Positions 1-9,127 of a stretch of 64,000 nucleotides of DNA are shown piece after piece. The notes beneath the pieces were generated by a model, which did not search any database, was not told the origin of the DNA, and saw nothing but the letters and a program-made list of their open reading frames with translations. Origin of the DNA: an uncultured Aquimarina sp. (GTDB taxonomy: Bacteria > Bacteroidota > Bacteroidia > Flavobacteriales > Flavobacteriaceae). The DNA lies in contig NZ_CANMQT010000004.1 of assembly GCF_947500065.1 (NCBI RefSeq), positions 496,001 through 560,000 of the forward strand, written 5' to 3'. The translations under genes were made by a program, and so were the position numbers. Positions within the stretch are counted from its first letter, which is position 1. Each line of letters starts with the position of its first letter.

Positions 1-1446
1 ATTTACTAACATTTGTTCGATACCATATATTTTATTGTCCAATACAAAAACCACCGTATTCTGTTCTAAATGATGTTGTGTAGAAACTGCTTGACAGGTT
101 TCCTGAAAAGCACCATCTCCTACAAACACCATCACTCTTTGATCAGGTGCTGCACATTTAACTCCTATCGCAGCGGGAACAGAGTATCCTATAGACAACC
201 AATTGGCCTGCGCTATAAACGTATTTGGTTTTCCTCTATGTAATCCTTGAGCTCCTAATAAAGGGAACCCTGCGTCAACCACTACTGTATTAGTATCCGT
301 GATATAACTGTTCATTTTTGTAAAGAATCGATCATATGTCAACTCTTCAGAAGTTTGAACTGGAGCAGCCTTTCTTAATCCATTACTAATAGCAGCATCC
401 ATAGAAAACTTTTTGAATTTCTCTTTTCGCTGCATCAATTCCTCTCTAAGTTCATCTATAAATGCCTCTAGTGACATATTTGCATAAAACTTTGCACCTA
501 CCCTAATCCCGGAATGATTTGCCAATACAGTATTATCATCCCAAATATTAAATCCTCCTAGGTTTTTACCTGTGGTCCAGGCACCTATTCCTATTTTAGA
601 TCCTGCTTGAGTAAATCTTTCGTAGACATCATCTGGAGATGCATTTCCATTAAAAACACCTTTAAATAATGGATGATCTTCAGAAACAATGGATTTACCC
701 ATAATAGAGGTTGTAAACTCAATATCCGTATCTTCTACAAGTTGTAAAAATTTCTTTTGAAGCCCTTTACGCTGAATTTCTACTCCTGCCCAAAAAATAG
801 GTTTGTCTTTTGCTTCAATTAAATCAGCTGTAGCTACAGCTGCACTTTTTGCAGTAGATATACACAAATCACTATGTTTTCGGGTAATAGGGCGATCAGG
901 AATATCACACTCCGAACGCCAAACATCTTCAAAAACCTCTAAGTACACTGGTCTACCATAACTAATCATAGCATTTAACACACCATCTATTTTATAAGGT
1001 GCTTCTCCTCCTCCTGTAACTTGTTCTGCCGCAACAGTTACATTACGAAAAACATTAATGTTACTATACATATCTCCAGTCATATGAGAAGCCATCAACC
1101 CTTCTCCAAGGTTTTTTGATTGTTCTGCATTTGTTGGGGCACCATTAATCACTAGTACAGGATTATGTTCTACATAAGATCCCGCTACTGGATTCAAGAC
1201 ACTAAATGCTCCAACGCCATAGGTAACTGCAACCGCACCAATACCTTTTAATCTAGCATAGGCATCAACACAGTGTCCCGCATTTATTTCATTGGTATTT
1301 CCGATAATCTTAATTTTAGCTTTTGGATCCTCAATAATGGTATTTAGAAAGGGTGCTGAATAATTTCCTGCAACACCAAAAACTGTATCTAATCCAAGTT
1401 CCTCAAGACGAAGCTGTAGATATTTTGCTACTGTTATTTTGCTCAT
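1..1446 (-). CDS. Thiamine pyrophosphate-dependent 2-keto acid decarboxylase (indolepyruvate/phenylpyruvate decarboxylase-like), 3' end cut by window edge
   Basis: An ATG at 1446 opens a frame with no stop down to base 1; 482 residues are visible of the roughly 550 usual for the family. Family features are the TPP-activating Glu in NTNEINAGHCVDAYAR (E53), the TPP/Mg motif GDGAFQ followed by a downstream Asn, and IYGIE near the visible end, matching the second catalytic Glu of pyruvate decarboxylases. Known family members decarboxylate pyruvate, indolepyruvate or phenylpyruvate to the aldehyde. Two normally conserved active-site positions differ: the Asp of the GDY motif is Asn (N28) and the first His of the HH pair is Ser (S120-H121). 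The gene lies 12 bp downstream of an amine oxidase, suggesting it uses the 2-keto acid made there. Substrate is inferred only; a carboligase or another TPP reaction remains possible. Confidence 0.85.
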   Translation of the reverse strand, partial: MSKITVAKYLQLRLEELGLDTVFGVAGNYSAPFLNTIIEDPKAKIKIIGNTNEINAGHCVDAYARLKGIGAVAVTYGVGAFSVLNPVAGSYVEHNPVLVINGAPTNAEQSKNLGEGLMASHMTGDMYSNINVFRNVTVAAEQVTGGGEAPYKIDGVLNAMISYGRPVYLEVFEDVWRSECDIPDRPITRKHSDLCISTAKSAAVATADLIEAKDKPIFWAGVEIQRKGLQKKFLQLVEDTDIEFTTSIMGKSIVSEDHPLFKGVFNGNASPDDVYERFTQAGSKIGIGAWTTGKNLGGFNIWDDNTVLANHSGIRVGAKFYANMSLEAFIDELREELMQRKEKFKKFSMDAAISNGLRKAAPVQTSEELTYDRFFTKMNSYITDTNTVVVDAGFPLLGAQGLHRGKPNTFIAQANWLSIGYSVPAAIGVKCAAPDQRVMVFVGDGAFQETCQAVSTQHHLEQNTVVFVLDNKIYGIEQMLVN

Positions 1447-1458
1447 TACATTGGATTT

Positions 1459-3204
1459 TTAAAGTTCTACAGGTGTTTCATTTACTTCTAGTGCTGCACG
1501 AATACCAGATTCGATAGCTCCTTCTATCCACGCATGCTTTAGGGATGTATGTTCTCCTGCAAAATGTGCTTTTCCATCCCATTCAGGTTTTTCTATAGCA
1601 CCTTGTAATAGATTTAATTGTCCTGGTGTAAAAATGGCTGCCTCTCCAAAAGCATACGGATTCTGCATCCAGGATACAGTTGCTGCTCCTTTTATACCAT
1701 CCACATACTCTGGATCTTCTGATGCATTGGGATTAAATACAGATAAAGATTTAATTCTTCTTTGTTCATCTAAATCGTTTGGCGCGTGTGCTACAGCAAT
1801 GTTGTCCAATGCATATATATAACGATCCTTATGACTCATAGAATCCCATTTTCTGGCATCATCTGCCCAACAATAGCATGCTAGCATTAATCCATTTCCT
1901 TCTTTATTTATATGCTGACTTGGATAATAGATAAAGCGATTAGATAAATCGGTTATTGTTCCACCTCCCACAATATTATATGGATCTTTTTCCCACCATC
2001 GTTCTGTAAATTCAATCAATACTTTGGTTGCAGAATCATAATGAAGTTCTCGAATTGCTTTTCTTTTATCCTGTGAAAATTTAGGCCATACATGCACCAT
2101 TCTGAATGCCGAGAAGGGTATCGTTACGATAACCTCATCAAACTCCATTTCGCTTACAGGTACCTCTTGCTTTTTAAATCCTATTTTTTCGTAGTACGAA
2201 GGATCTCTTTTAATTTCTATTTCTGTAGATATTCTAACCTTTCCGTCTCTTAGATAAAGATCTGTCATTCTTGTATCCAAATGAGTAATATCCCTTAACT
2301 CATGTTTTTCATAAAAAGACTCTGTAATCACATCTGTTCCTCCTACTACCTGCCAAAACACGGTGTCATTTTTGATAATATTAGATTCAATAAAACTCTG
2401 CAAGAAATCATAAGACATCCGCGACTCTAGATTCTGAATTACCGCAATCATTTCTATGGCATTCTCAGAGTAATTGGTGAATTCCTTTAGAAAACGCCTC
2501 ATAGAGTATTCGCCTAATTTCTCGATTAGTTTAGGCCAGTTTGCTATCGGATCAATAGCTATAAAATCTTTAAGAGGCTGTAATGCGTTATTTAGTAATA
2601 CATCGGCCGTCTGGTTTTCGTCTGGAACATTTGGATCTTTATTGGTTTGCACATGATAATCCAACAATTTATTAATATCAGCACCTTCTTTATAATACTC
2701 ACTCTGAACTACTTGTTCATAGTTCACATATAAAAATGAGTTGAATGTTTTTTCAGGAAATGTAGCACTCTCTTTTTCGTAGTTTACATAATCCTCTTCT
2801 TTATTTTTTAGTGCTTCTTCTTTGTCTACAGAGACATAATAAAAAGGCTCTAAAGGAACCTTTAACTGCTTGCAATACTCTAGCACCATATTATGAAAAT
2901 TAGGTAAGCGCATTGCTCCGGCTTCTGCATATAGTGAGCTATCTTCCCAATACTTCTTTCCTTCAGTATTTCTAAAAGTTTTCACTCTTCCTCCAATTCG
3001 GGTATTTGCTTCTACAATAGTAACCTTATGTCCCGATTGCCTTAAAATAGAAGCCGCAACCATTCCCGCCATTCCAGCTCCTACAACAAGTACATCTTTT
3101 TTCTTGCCTTTGGCTTCAGGAAATCCTGTTTTAATATATTCCAAATATTTCTGAACAATTGGATCGTTGTCTTCATCCAATAAGCTATGTAAATACGTTT
3201 TCAT
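1459..3204 (-). CDS. Flavin amine oxidase (L-amino acid oxidase / monoamine oxidase family)
   Basis: An FAD-dependent oxidase of 581 residues expected to oxidise an amino acid or amine to the imine, which hydrolyses to the keto acid or aldehyde. The N-terminus has the Rossmann dinucleotide fold ([16 protein letters not shown], then a terminal Glu in [14 protein letters not shown]). The C-terminus has the second FAD motif [28 protein letters not shown] matches the active-site entrance of L-amino acid oxidases. I chose the ATG at 3204 because [15 protein letters not shown] resembles the start of relatives; an upstream in-frame GTG at 3234 would add 10 residues. No signal peptide is seen, so it is probably cytoplasmic. 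It is cotranscribed with the keto acid decarboxylase immediately downstream. The amino acid substrate cannot be read from sequence; aromatic is an inference from the partner. Confidence 0.85.
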   Translation of the reverse strand: MKTYLHSLLDEDNDPIVQKYLEYIKTGFPEAKGKKKDVLVVGAGMAGMVAASILRQSGHKVTIVEANTRIGGRVKTFRNTEGKKYWEDSSLYAEAGAMRLPNFHNMVLEYCKQLKVPLEPFYYVSVDKEEALKNKEEDYVNYEKESATFPEKTFNSFLYVNYEQVVQSEYYKEGADINKLLDYHVQTNKDPNVPDENQTADVLLNNALQPLKDFIAIDPIANWPKLIEKLGEYSMRRFLKEFTNYSENAIEMIAVIQNLESRMSYDFLQSFIESNIIKNDTVFWQVVGGTDVITESFYEKHELRDITHLDTRMTDLYLRDGKVRISTEIEIKRDPSYYEKIGFKKQEVPVSEMEFDEVIVTIPFSAFRMVHVWPKFSQDKRKAIRELHYDSATKVLIEFTERWWEKDPYNIVGGGTITDLSNRFIYYPSQHINKEGNGLMLACYCWADDARKWDSMSHKDRYIYALDNIAVAHAPNDLDEQRRIKSLSVFNPNASEDPEYVDGIKGAATVSWMQNPYAFGEAAIFTPGQLNLLQGAIEKPEWDGKAHFAGEHTSLKHAWIEGAIESGIRAALEVNETPVEL

Positions 3205-3351
3205 GTAAAGTGATTTTAGTGCGGTGATAACCACAAGAGTTAGTCTGATTCATGCTATAATTAAGCACACACCAAATTACTTCATATATTGATGAAATGA
3301 AATAGGGGTTTATACGGGAAATTAGGGAGAATTTAGTTGAAAAAATTAATC

Positions 3352-4941
3352 TTATGGTTCTGTTATCTCAAAAACGGAATAATATTTATAATCATAAAAA
3401 CTATCTTCAAAGAGTATTGATTGGTACTTTATTATGAAAGAATCTATTTCTTTAGAAGATGTCAGGTTTTCAATAATATACGTTGCACAATTACTTCTTA
3501 TGTGTTCTTTTTCAGAATCGCCACGCAACAAGTCGACTAACTTCTGAGCTGCTTTACTTCTAGTACGTTTAGATATATCAAACTCAACCACAACACTATA
3601 TTTCTCACTTACAATTAATTCTCCAACACTAATACATCCATTATCTTTTTTTTCAATCAAATGATCTTCATAATTAGCGTATCTTAAAAATTTAGTTGGC
3701 ATTGGTTTTTGTAATATTGTATAATATTCTTCATAACCTATAACGAAGGGTTTTTTATATTTTATTTTTAAACGATTAATTGCACTTACTTGTTCAGAAA
3801 AGGTATATGGTAAATCATAACTAAATGCATCAAAAAAATTATAAAAGATAAGCATAACAGTCATTACTATAGTAGCAACACTACCATGTTTTTTTTTAAA
3901 AAATTCAACAAAAAAGAGTGTGCTGAATATTATAACTGAAGGAATTAAAGGCAATAAATCAACATTAGTTTGAAAATCAAGAGAATTAAATGCTACCCAG
4001 AGAAAAGAATAAATAATTAAAAAGATTAATGTTCTTTTTTTTATTGAAGTATCGGGCTTATTAATATTCTTTTTAACTATTTCATAAAGCCCTATTAAAA
4101 ACCCAAACAAGGCTAATACAAAATGTAATGACTCTAGTATAAAATGAGGGTAAATTCCTTTTTTTATCCAATGGAATGGTGTTTCACCTATATCCGATCC
4201 TTCTATTACTAACTTTCTTATAATAGCTTGATTCCAAAAATCCAACCAACCATCTGTAAGTTGTAGATAAAACAATACAGGTAGAACTCCAAGAAAAACT
4301 CCAAAAAACAATTCATATAAGACAGGGAGCAATTGTTTAGAATTCCATGGCAACATAATAGCTGTAGCAAATAGACTAACCATTGCTACATGCCAACTCA
4401 TGGCTGCAAGAGAAAAGAAAAGACCTACCAACAACCAATCTTTTCTATTGAAAAAGTGAATTCCAAGAATAGAAAATAGCAAGACCCAAAGTTTTGGTTC
4501 TGCATTTACTCCCGAAAGAATTTGTATATATCCCAACCCACAAAATAACAAGCAAGCAATCGGCGCAGCAAATTTTTCTTTAAATAATCCTTTGCACAAA
4601 ACAAAAATAGAACCGCATGATGATCCATATAATAAAAGCCCTATTATTCGAGCTGATTCAATCGTATTTAAAGATAGTAACCCACCTAACTTCATTAAGA
4701 GTCCTACAATAATTGTTGAAAGAGGTGTATACCCAAATGTAGTAGCTGTATACAATGGATCCCCTCTAAAAACTACTTGTGACATATACAACAGGTACGC
4801 TCGGTCAAATAAAATAGGTTGCTCAAAAGGTTTATAGAACATAATCGTAATTGAAATTCCTGTCAAAAACCAAAAAACAAATCCTATATTTGTTTTTTGG
4901 CTTAAAAAGCTGAGCGTGTTTTTTATTTTAATCAAATCCAT
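3352..4941 (-). CDS. Polytopic membrane protein, GT-C (ArnT/PMT-like) glycosyltransferase candidate
   Basis: About 529 residues with roughly ten hydrophobic helices in the first 390 residues and a soluble C-terminal part. The first extracytoplasmic loop contains an acidic FDRAYLLYMSQ stretch followed by GDPLYTATTFGYTPLS, the layout of GT39/ArnT-type enzymes, which use a polyprenyl-phosphate sugar. It would act at the outer face of the inner membrane. The ATG at 4941 is preferred over a TTG at 4968. It is divergent from the epimerase gene, with only 39 bp between starts, so the two probably share a control region. A function in transferring a sugar made or loaded by the neighbouring epimerase and family 2 glycosyltransferase is inference. 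No specific subfamily is recognised. Confidence 0.6.
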   Translation of the reverse strand: MDLIKIKNTLSFLSQKTNIGFVFWFLTGISITIMFYKPFEQPILFDRAYLLYMSQVVFRGDPLYTATTFGYTPLSTIIVGLLMKLGGLLSLNTIESARIIGLLLYGSSCGSIFVLCKGLFKEKFAAPIACLLFCGLGYIQILSGVNAEPKLWVLLFSILGIHFFNRKDWLLVGLFFSLAAMSWHVAMVSLFATAIMLPWNSKQLLPVLYELFFGVFLGVLPVLFYLQLTDGWLDFWNQAIIRKLVIEGSDIGETPFHWIKKGIYPHFILESLHFVLALFGFLIGLYEIVKKNINKPDTSIKKRTLIFLIIYSFLWVAFNSLDFQTNVDLLPLIPSVIIFSTLFFVEFFKKKHGSVATIVMTVMLIFYNFFDAFSYDLPYTFSEQVSAINRLKIKYKKPFVIGYEEYYTILQKPMPTKFLRYANYEDHLIEKKDNGCISVGELIVSEKYSVVVEFDISKRTRSKAAQKLVDLLRGDSEKEHIRSNCATYIIENLTSSKEIDSFIIKYQSILFEDSFYDYKYYSVFEITEP

Positions 4942-4980
4942 AAAAATCTTCGAAATTTCTTGAATCAAAGTTAACCGTAA

Positions 4981-5952
4981 ATGAATAATTCTGATGATTT
5001 TTTTTATGGAAAGAAAGTAATTATTACGGGTTCCTCAGGATTTATTGGATCTCATCTTTCAAGAGAACTAATGTATAAAGGCGCTAAAGTGTATGCGTTT
5101 GTTCGAAAACAATCTGATTTATGGAGACTCAAATCAATCTTTGGTAAGATTGAAATTATTGAGGTAGATCTTCTTAATTTTAAAAATACTCATAAGCTAA
5201 TAGATAAAATAAGACCTAATTACATTTTTCATTTTGCTATTCCATCTCATACCTTACTTCGTGATGCATTGGATTTACGTAGACAAATTGATATAACTAA
5301 TGGTCATCTCATAAATTTGTTTCAATCAATTAAATTATCGAATATCAAATTAAATGGATTTATTCATGCTTGTAGTGGTTCTGTTTATGAATGGAACAAA
5401 AATCATTTTGTTTTAACGGAATCAACACCTTTACAACCTTCAACCCTCAGAGGGATGTTAAAACTCAGTCAGCGTAATCTTTGTCTATATCTTAGTAAAA
5501 ATGACAATATACCCATAAAACTTGTCAGAATATTTAGAGCGTATGGGCCCTGGGAAACTCCTAGTAAACTGATTGTAAAAGCTTTAGATTCCGAAAGATT
5601 AAAAACTCCAATACCATTAGGCAATGATGAGTATAAAAGAGATTATATTTTTATTAAAGATTTAATAGATGGAATATTAGCTTTGACAAAAAGTAATATG
5701 CCCAGCGGAACAGAAATGAATTTCGGAAGTAATTCTCAATATAATGCCTCCGAAATTGTGAGTAAATTAGAACAAATTTTGGGTAATGAAATACCTAAAT
5801 CACTTAATACGTATCCAAAAAACTTGTATGACAAAGGTGATTTTATTGCAGATTGTTCTTTAGCAAAAAAGAAATTGGGTTGGCTACCAACAACCGAAAT
5901 TGAAAAAGGATTAAAAGCAACTATATCTTGGTATAAAAATCAATATCAATGA
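4981..5952 (+). CDS. NAD(P)-dependent epimerase/dehydratase, extended SDR family, atypical active site
   Basis: 323 residues with the SDR nucleotide-binding motif ITGSSGFIGSHLSREL at the N-terminus and RDYIFIKDLIDGI plus a C-terminal substrate domain, as in UDP-sugar 4-epimerases and 4,6-dehydratases. The Ser-rich strand ACSGSVYEW is present. The catalytic YxxxK motif is not: the aligned segment reads R-G-M-L-K, so the Tyr position is Arg while the Lys is kept. The codons (aga ggg atg tta aaa) are clear. It probably acts on a nucleotide sugar or keeps only a binding or altered catalytic role. The next gene starts within its stop region (4 bp overlap), so the two are translationally coupled. 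Confidence 0.8.
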   Translation: MNNSDDFFYGKKVIITGSSGFIGSHLSRELMYKGAKVYAFVRKQSDLWRLKSIFGKIEIIEVDLLNFKNTHKLIDKIRPNYIFHFAIPSHTLLRDALDLRRQIDITNGHLINLFQSIKLSNIKLNGFIHACSGSVYEWNKNHFVLTESTPLQPSTLRGMLKLSQRNLCLYLSKNDNIPIKLVRIFRAYGPWETPSKLIVKALDSERLKTPIPLGNDEYKRDYIFIKDLIDGILALTKSNMPSGTEMNFGSNSQYNASEIVSKLEQILGNEIPKSLNTYPKNLYDKGDFIADCSLAKKKLGWLPTTEIEKGLKATISWYKNQYQ

Positions 5953-6647
5953 CCGAAGAAATAGAAATCAGTGTTGTTATCCCTATTTACAAAAATAATA
6001 AATCATTGCTTGAACTAAGTGCTAGAATTATAAAAAGTCTTGATTCATTTAAACATGAAATTATTTTTGTCAATGATAACTCTCCTGATAATTCTTTAGA
6101 AATATTAAAAAATCTTACTTCGAAATACAAACAAATTAAACATCTTAATTTAACTCAAAACTTAGGACAACAAAAGGCCACTATGCAAGGGCTAAAAATA
6201 GCAATGGGAAAGAAAATAGTTGTACTAGATGGGGACTTACAAGACAGACCTGAATTAATACCGAGATTAAATAATTCTATTTCAACAAACAAAAATTCAG
6301 TTTTCGTAAAAAGAAAAGGGATATACCAATCTGCAAGTAGAATGGTTACTTCTGTATTGATCAAAAAAGTTGTTCAATTAATTTCGGGATTACATTATAA
6401 GGCTGGTAGCTATTACATGTTTGATAGCTCTTTATTACCAAAAGTATTATTAGTAGCTTCAAAATGTAAATATCCATATCTTTCTATTATAGTAGCACAT
6501 TTTTCTAGTACCATAACCTATATTTCCGCTAATCGAAATAAAAACATAGAGCCATCTAATTATAATTTTGCTACAAGAATAAAGGCAGCTATTATGGCTA
6601 TTTATTGTTCTTTTTATTGTAGCTATTTCAAATTAAATCCTGACTAA
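5949..6647 (+). CDS. Glycosyltransferase family 2 (DPM1/GtrB-like), short form
   Basis: 232 residues with the GT-A fold start ISVVIPIYKNNKSL, the acidic EIIFVNDNSPDNS, LGQQKATMQGLKIA and the metal-binding DGDLQDRPE. These match polyprenyl-phosphate glycosyltransferases such as DPM1 and GtrB, which load a sugar onto a lipid carrier at the cytoplasmic face. The usual two C-terminal transmembrane helices of GtrB are missing; the protein ends soon after the catalytic domain in a moderately hydrophobic tail (AAIMAIYCSFYCSYF). It overlaps the upstream epimerase by 4 bp. Its 3' end overlaps the convergent CitE-like gene by 20 bp. Function as lipid carrier loading for the nearby GT-C-like protein is inference. 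Confidence 0.8.
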   Translation: MTEEIEISVVIPIYKNNKSLLELSARIIKSLDSFKHEIIFVNDNSPDNSLEILKNLTSKYKQIKHLNLTQNLGQQKATMQGLKIAMGKKIVVLDGDLQDRPELIPRLNNSISTNKNSVFVKRKGIYQSASRMVTSVLIKKVVQLISGLHYKAGSYYMFDSSLLPKVLLVASKCKYPYLSIIVAHFSSTITYISANRNKNIEPSNYNFATRIKAAIMAIYCSFYCSYFKLNPD

Positions 6648-7401
6648 ACAAACGTTTCTCATCCATAGTTAAATCATTAACTATTAAATTATTATCATTA
6701 AAATTTTCTCTTAATGCATTAATAATCTCTGATATCTCGTATATATCAAGATCTTTATAAAAAGATCTTCTTAAAAAGCCAAAAGAAGCATCATACCTTT
6801 TCATTTGTTTAATTAAAAGGGAACAAGGTACCGGATCTCCCGCTAATGGATGTGTAAGTCCCGCGATACCAAATTTTTTGCTGATTTTGGGTCTTAAAAC
6901 ATCAATTGTTCCATCCACGAAAGGAAAAAATATATTTCTAGAACTCCGCTGAATAGAAAGATCATTTAATCCGACAAAAAAACGATGAACTGGCATTTTA
7001 TCAAGTTGTTCAATTATCATTAATGCCTCATTTGTCTCCAACATAAGGCTTATTTTTACACGATTTTTTACGCAATCCAAAACAAACTTAACCTCATCAA
7101 CACTTTTAATCATTGGAACTAAAAGTTCACTAGCTCCTAATTCAATTGCCAGATCTATTTCCTCTTTAGACCAATATTCTGGTCCATTAATTCTACATAT
7201 TAAATTCTTAACCTCTTTTATACCTACAATCTCTAAATCCTTAGCAGTATGTTCATTTACCTGAGTATTATACAGATCCTGTCTATTGGATTTTCCTTTA
7301 TTCTCCCAATCAACAACAATACCATCTATATTTGCTTCAATAAGCTTGTCTAGCGTTCGAGCGTTCGAGTAAAACGCGAATAATTCAAAATTACTTTTCA
7401 T
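6628..7401 (-). CDS. HpcH/HpaI aldolase / CitE-like lyase family protein
   Basis: 257 residues of the phosphoenolpyruvate/pyruvate TIM-barrel superfamily. Family marks are GIVVDWENKGK (the acidic pair after strand 1), CRINGPEYW (substrate carboxylate Arg), ISLMLETNEAL (the metal-binding Glu strand) and FVGLNDLSIQ (the Asp strand). Relatives cleave or form C-C bonds with pyruvate or acetyl-CoA units. Here it is the last gene of a three-gene unit with two methyltransferases, overlapping the middle one by 11 bp. This suggests making or trimming an acidic substituent for a glycan or small molecule rather than central metabolism. The substrate is unknown. Confidence 0.65.
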   Translation of the reverse strand: MKSNFELFAFYSNARTLDKLIEANIDGIVVDWENKGKSNRQDLYNTQVNEHTAKDLEIVGIKEVKNLICRINGPEYWSKEEIDLAIELGASELLVPMIKSVDEVKFVLDCVKNRVKISLMLETNEALMIIEQLDKMPVHRFFVGLNDLSIQRSSRNIFFPFVDGTIDVLRPKISKKFGIAGLTHPLAGDPVPCSLLIKQMKRYDASFGFLRRSFYKDLDIYEISEIINALRENFNDNNLIVNDLTMDEKRLFSQDLI

Positions 7402-8218
7402 AAGTTTCTGGTTTATGAACCACTACTAAACAACTTGATCCAAAAGGAATTTTAATCTTCTGTTTAATTATTAATTTTTCTGGAAATAATAAAAACCTAA
7501 ATAATCTTCCTAATACACTATATTTATTAATATGTCCTGTGGATTTTCTATTTTTCTCACTCTTAAACCTATTTATCAACAATCTTCCGATAACAATAGG
7601 AAGAGGCAGAAAAGAAAAAAAGTAGGTTTTATAATCCATTGTAAAGCCAGTGTCAGAAAGTTTCTTACTCAGACTATTTAAGGTATATCTTCTATAGTGT
7701 CCTACTTCCTTATCAAAACTTGAAAACAAGAATTGAAAAGCAGGGACAGTAATAATCAATTTTCCTCCTGGTTTTAGAATTCTAAAAATCTCTGCTAAGA
7801 ATTTTTTATCACACTCAATATGTTCTAACACATCTAGTAAAACTGCGGAATGAAAAGCTGAATCTATAAATCCAGCATCCATTAGCGATCCATTAATAAT
7901 ATTTTCTATTCCGTTTTCATTAGCATTAATTGCACCTTGAATGCCTGGTTCCAATAATAACGTTTCAATTCCTATTGACTGTAGATATTTAGAAAACTCA
8001 CCATTACCTCCTCCAATATCAATAGTAGTTTCAATAGGACTACTGGCGATAACTTTTTTGAGGCATTCTAGTCTATGAGAAAACCAAAATGAGTTTTTTT
8101 CTTTTTCTTTAATGAGTTCATGGCCATTTATAGTATATGAAACGTTTTTTGCAGCGGGGGTTTTCCATATATCATTTTCACCTAAAATGGCATTTGTAGC
8201 CAATTGATCAATATTCAT
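7391..8218 (-). CDS. Class I SAM-dependent methyltransferase
   Basis: About 275 residues. The SAM-binding motif I reads TTIDIGGGNGEFSKYLQ, motif II is in ETLLLEPG, and SAVLLDVLEHIECDKKFLAEIFRILKPGGKLIITVP is the typical Methyltransf_11-type core. The C-terminal part has a hydrophobic patch (FFSFLPLPIVIGRLL) seen in membrane-associated lipid or glycan methyltransferases. I chose the ATG at 8218 (MNIDQLATN), which overlaps the upstream methyltransferase stop by 11 bp; a TTG at 8245 would lengthen it by 9 residues. It sits between another methyltransferase and a CitE-like lyase in a tightly overlapping unit. Acceptor unknown. Confidence 0.8.
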   Translation of the reverse strand: MNIDQLATNAILGENDIWKTPAAKNVSYTINGHELIKEKEKNSFWFSHRLECLKKVIASSPIETTIDIGGGNGEFSKYLQSIGIETLLLEPGIQGAINANENGIENIINGSLMDAGFIDSAFHSAVLLDVLEHIECDKKFLAEIFRILKPGGKLIITVPAFQFLFSSFDKEVGHYRRYTLNSLSKKLSDTGFTMDYKTYFFSFLPLPIVIGRLLINRFKSEKNRKSTGHINKYSVLGRLFRFLLFPEKLIIKQKIKIPFGSSCLVVVHKPETYEK

Positions 8219-8960
8219 TTTGATTTGGCTTATCCATTTTAACAATCTGAAACGCAGAAAATGCTTTAAATATTCTTAATTTTTCAATAAATTTCTCTAC
8301 TGCTCGTCCTATTTTTGTATTAACAACAAACGGTGGGAAAAATCCATATTTATTAATAGAAACATTTTTCAACCCTGCATACTCAGAAGCTTTATGAAAA
8401 TTTTTATTAGTCATCCTTGCCACTCCTTTATCTCCAGCCCAGGACATAGTTGGCGAAAAAACTATCTGAAAATAATATAACGGATTATAAGCGTTTGGTT
8501 CTAAAAAAATAATTGATCCTCCAGGTTTGAGCAAACGAGACATTGCTTTGATATAAGTATCAAGGTTCATAAAATGATGTAGTGTAAAAAAGCCTATTAC
8601 ATAATCAAAACGATCATTTAGTTCATTTGGTGCTTCGAGAATATCAGAAGCAACTAAATCAATCGGGAATCGATTTCCATTATGTTCTAACATTTTTTGC
8701 AACAATACTGGAGATAAATCAAGCCCAGTAATTTTGTATCCTTTCTTCAATAGAGGGAAGGTGAACTTACCCATCCCACAACCAACTTCTAAAATTTTAT
8801 CTTCTCGGGTAATTCCAGAAAATCTAACAAACTGGTTTATATGATTATTTACGTAATACGAATCAACAGGAATCATGGTTTTTTTTACCTTGCCTGCATA
8901 ATAATCTAATTGTACAGAATTATGATGATGTATTCCTGATTTTACTAATTGGTTTGACAT
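8208..8960 (-). CDS. Class I SAM-dependent methyltransferase
   Basis: 250 residues with motif I ILEVGCGMGKFTFPLLKKG, the acidic motif II ITGLDLSP and a later GFFTLHHFMN and LLKPGGSIIFLEPN, the standard order of Methyltransf_11/25 enzymes. It is the first gene of the unit with the second methyltransferase and the CitE-like protein, whose reading frames overlap by about 11 bp at each junction. It is unlike the downstream methyltransferase outside the core motifs, so the two likely act on different positions or steps. A TAnnTTTG element on the minus strand lies about 60 bp upstream. Acceptor unknown; sugar O-methylation is a possibility from context. Confidence 0.8.
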   Translation of the reverse strand: MSNQLVKSGIHHHNSVQLDYYAGKVKKTMIPVDSYYVNNHINQFVRFSGITREDKILEVGCGMGKFTFPLLKKGYKITGLDLSPVLLQKMLEHNGNRFPIDLVASDILEAPNELNDRFDYVIGFFTLHHFMNLDTYIKAMSRLLKPGGSIIFLEPNAYNPLYYFQIVFSPTMSWAGDKGVARMTNKNFHKASEYAGLKNVSINKYGFFPPFVVNTKIGRAVEKFIEKLRIFKAFSAFQIVKMDKPNQNEY

Positions 8961-9019
8961 ATTACTGTAATCTTACTTTATAGCTTTAAAAAGAAAAGGT
9001 TCGTTTTTAATTTCTCTAA

Positions 9020-9027
9020 CAAAGTTA
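9020..9027 (-). promoter_or_regulatory. Candidate Bacteroidota -7 promoter element
   Basis: The minus strand reads TAACTTTG, matching the TAnnTTTG consensus, about 60 bp upstream of the methyltransferase operon start. No clear TTG-type -33 box is seen at the usual distance, so this is a moderate call. Confidence 0.4.
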
Positions 9028-9127
9028 GTACTATTTTCACACAGAGATGAGATATATTCGTTTATTAAATAATCGACTCAGATCTAAACAGTATTAGATT
9101 AAAAATTATTTTAGTATTTAGCGATAT

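Noticed and set aside
4592..4837. Open frames on the opposite strand within the GT-C-like gene and other long genes
   Set aside because: They overlap real genes with clear protein signatures, lack recognisable starts and show no family features.
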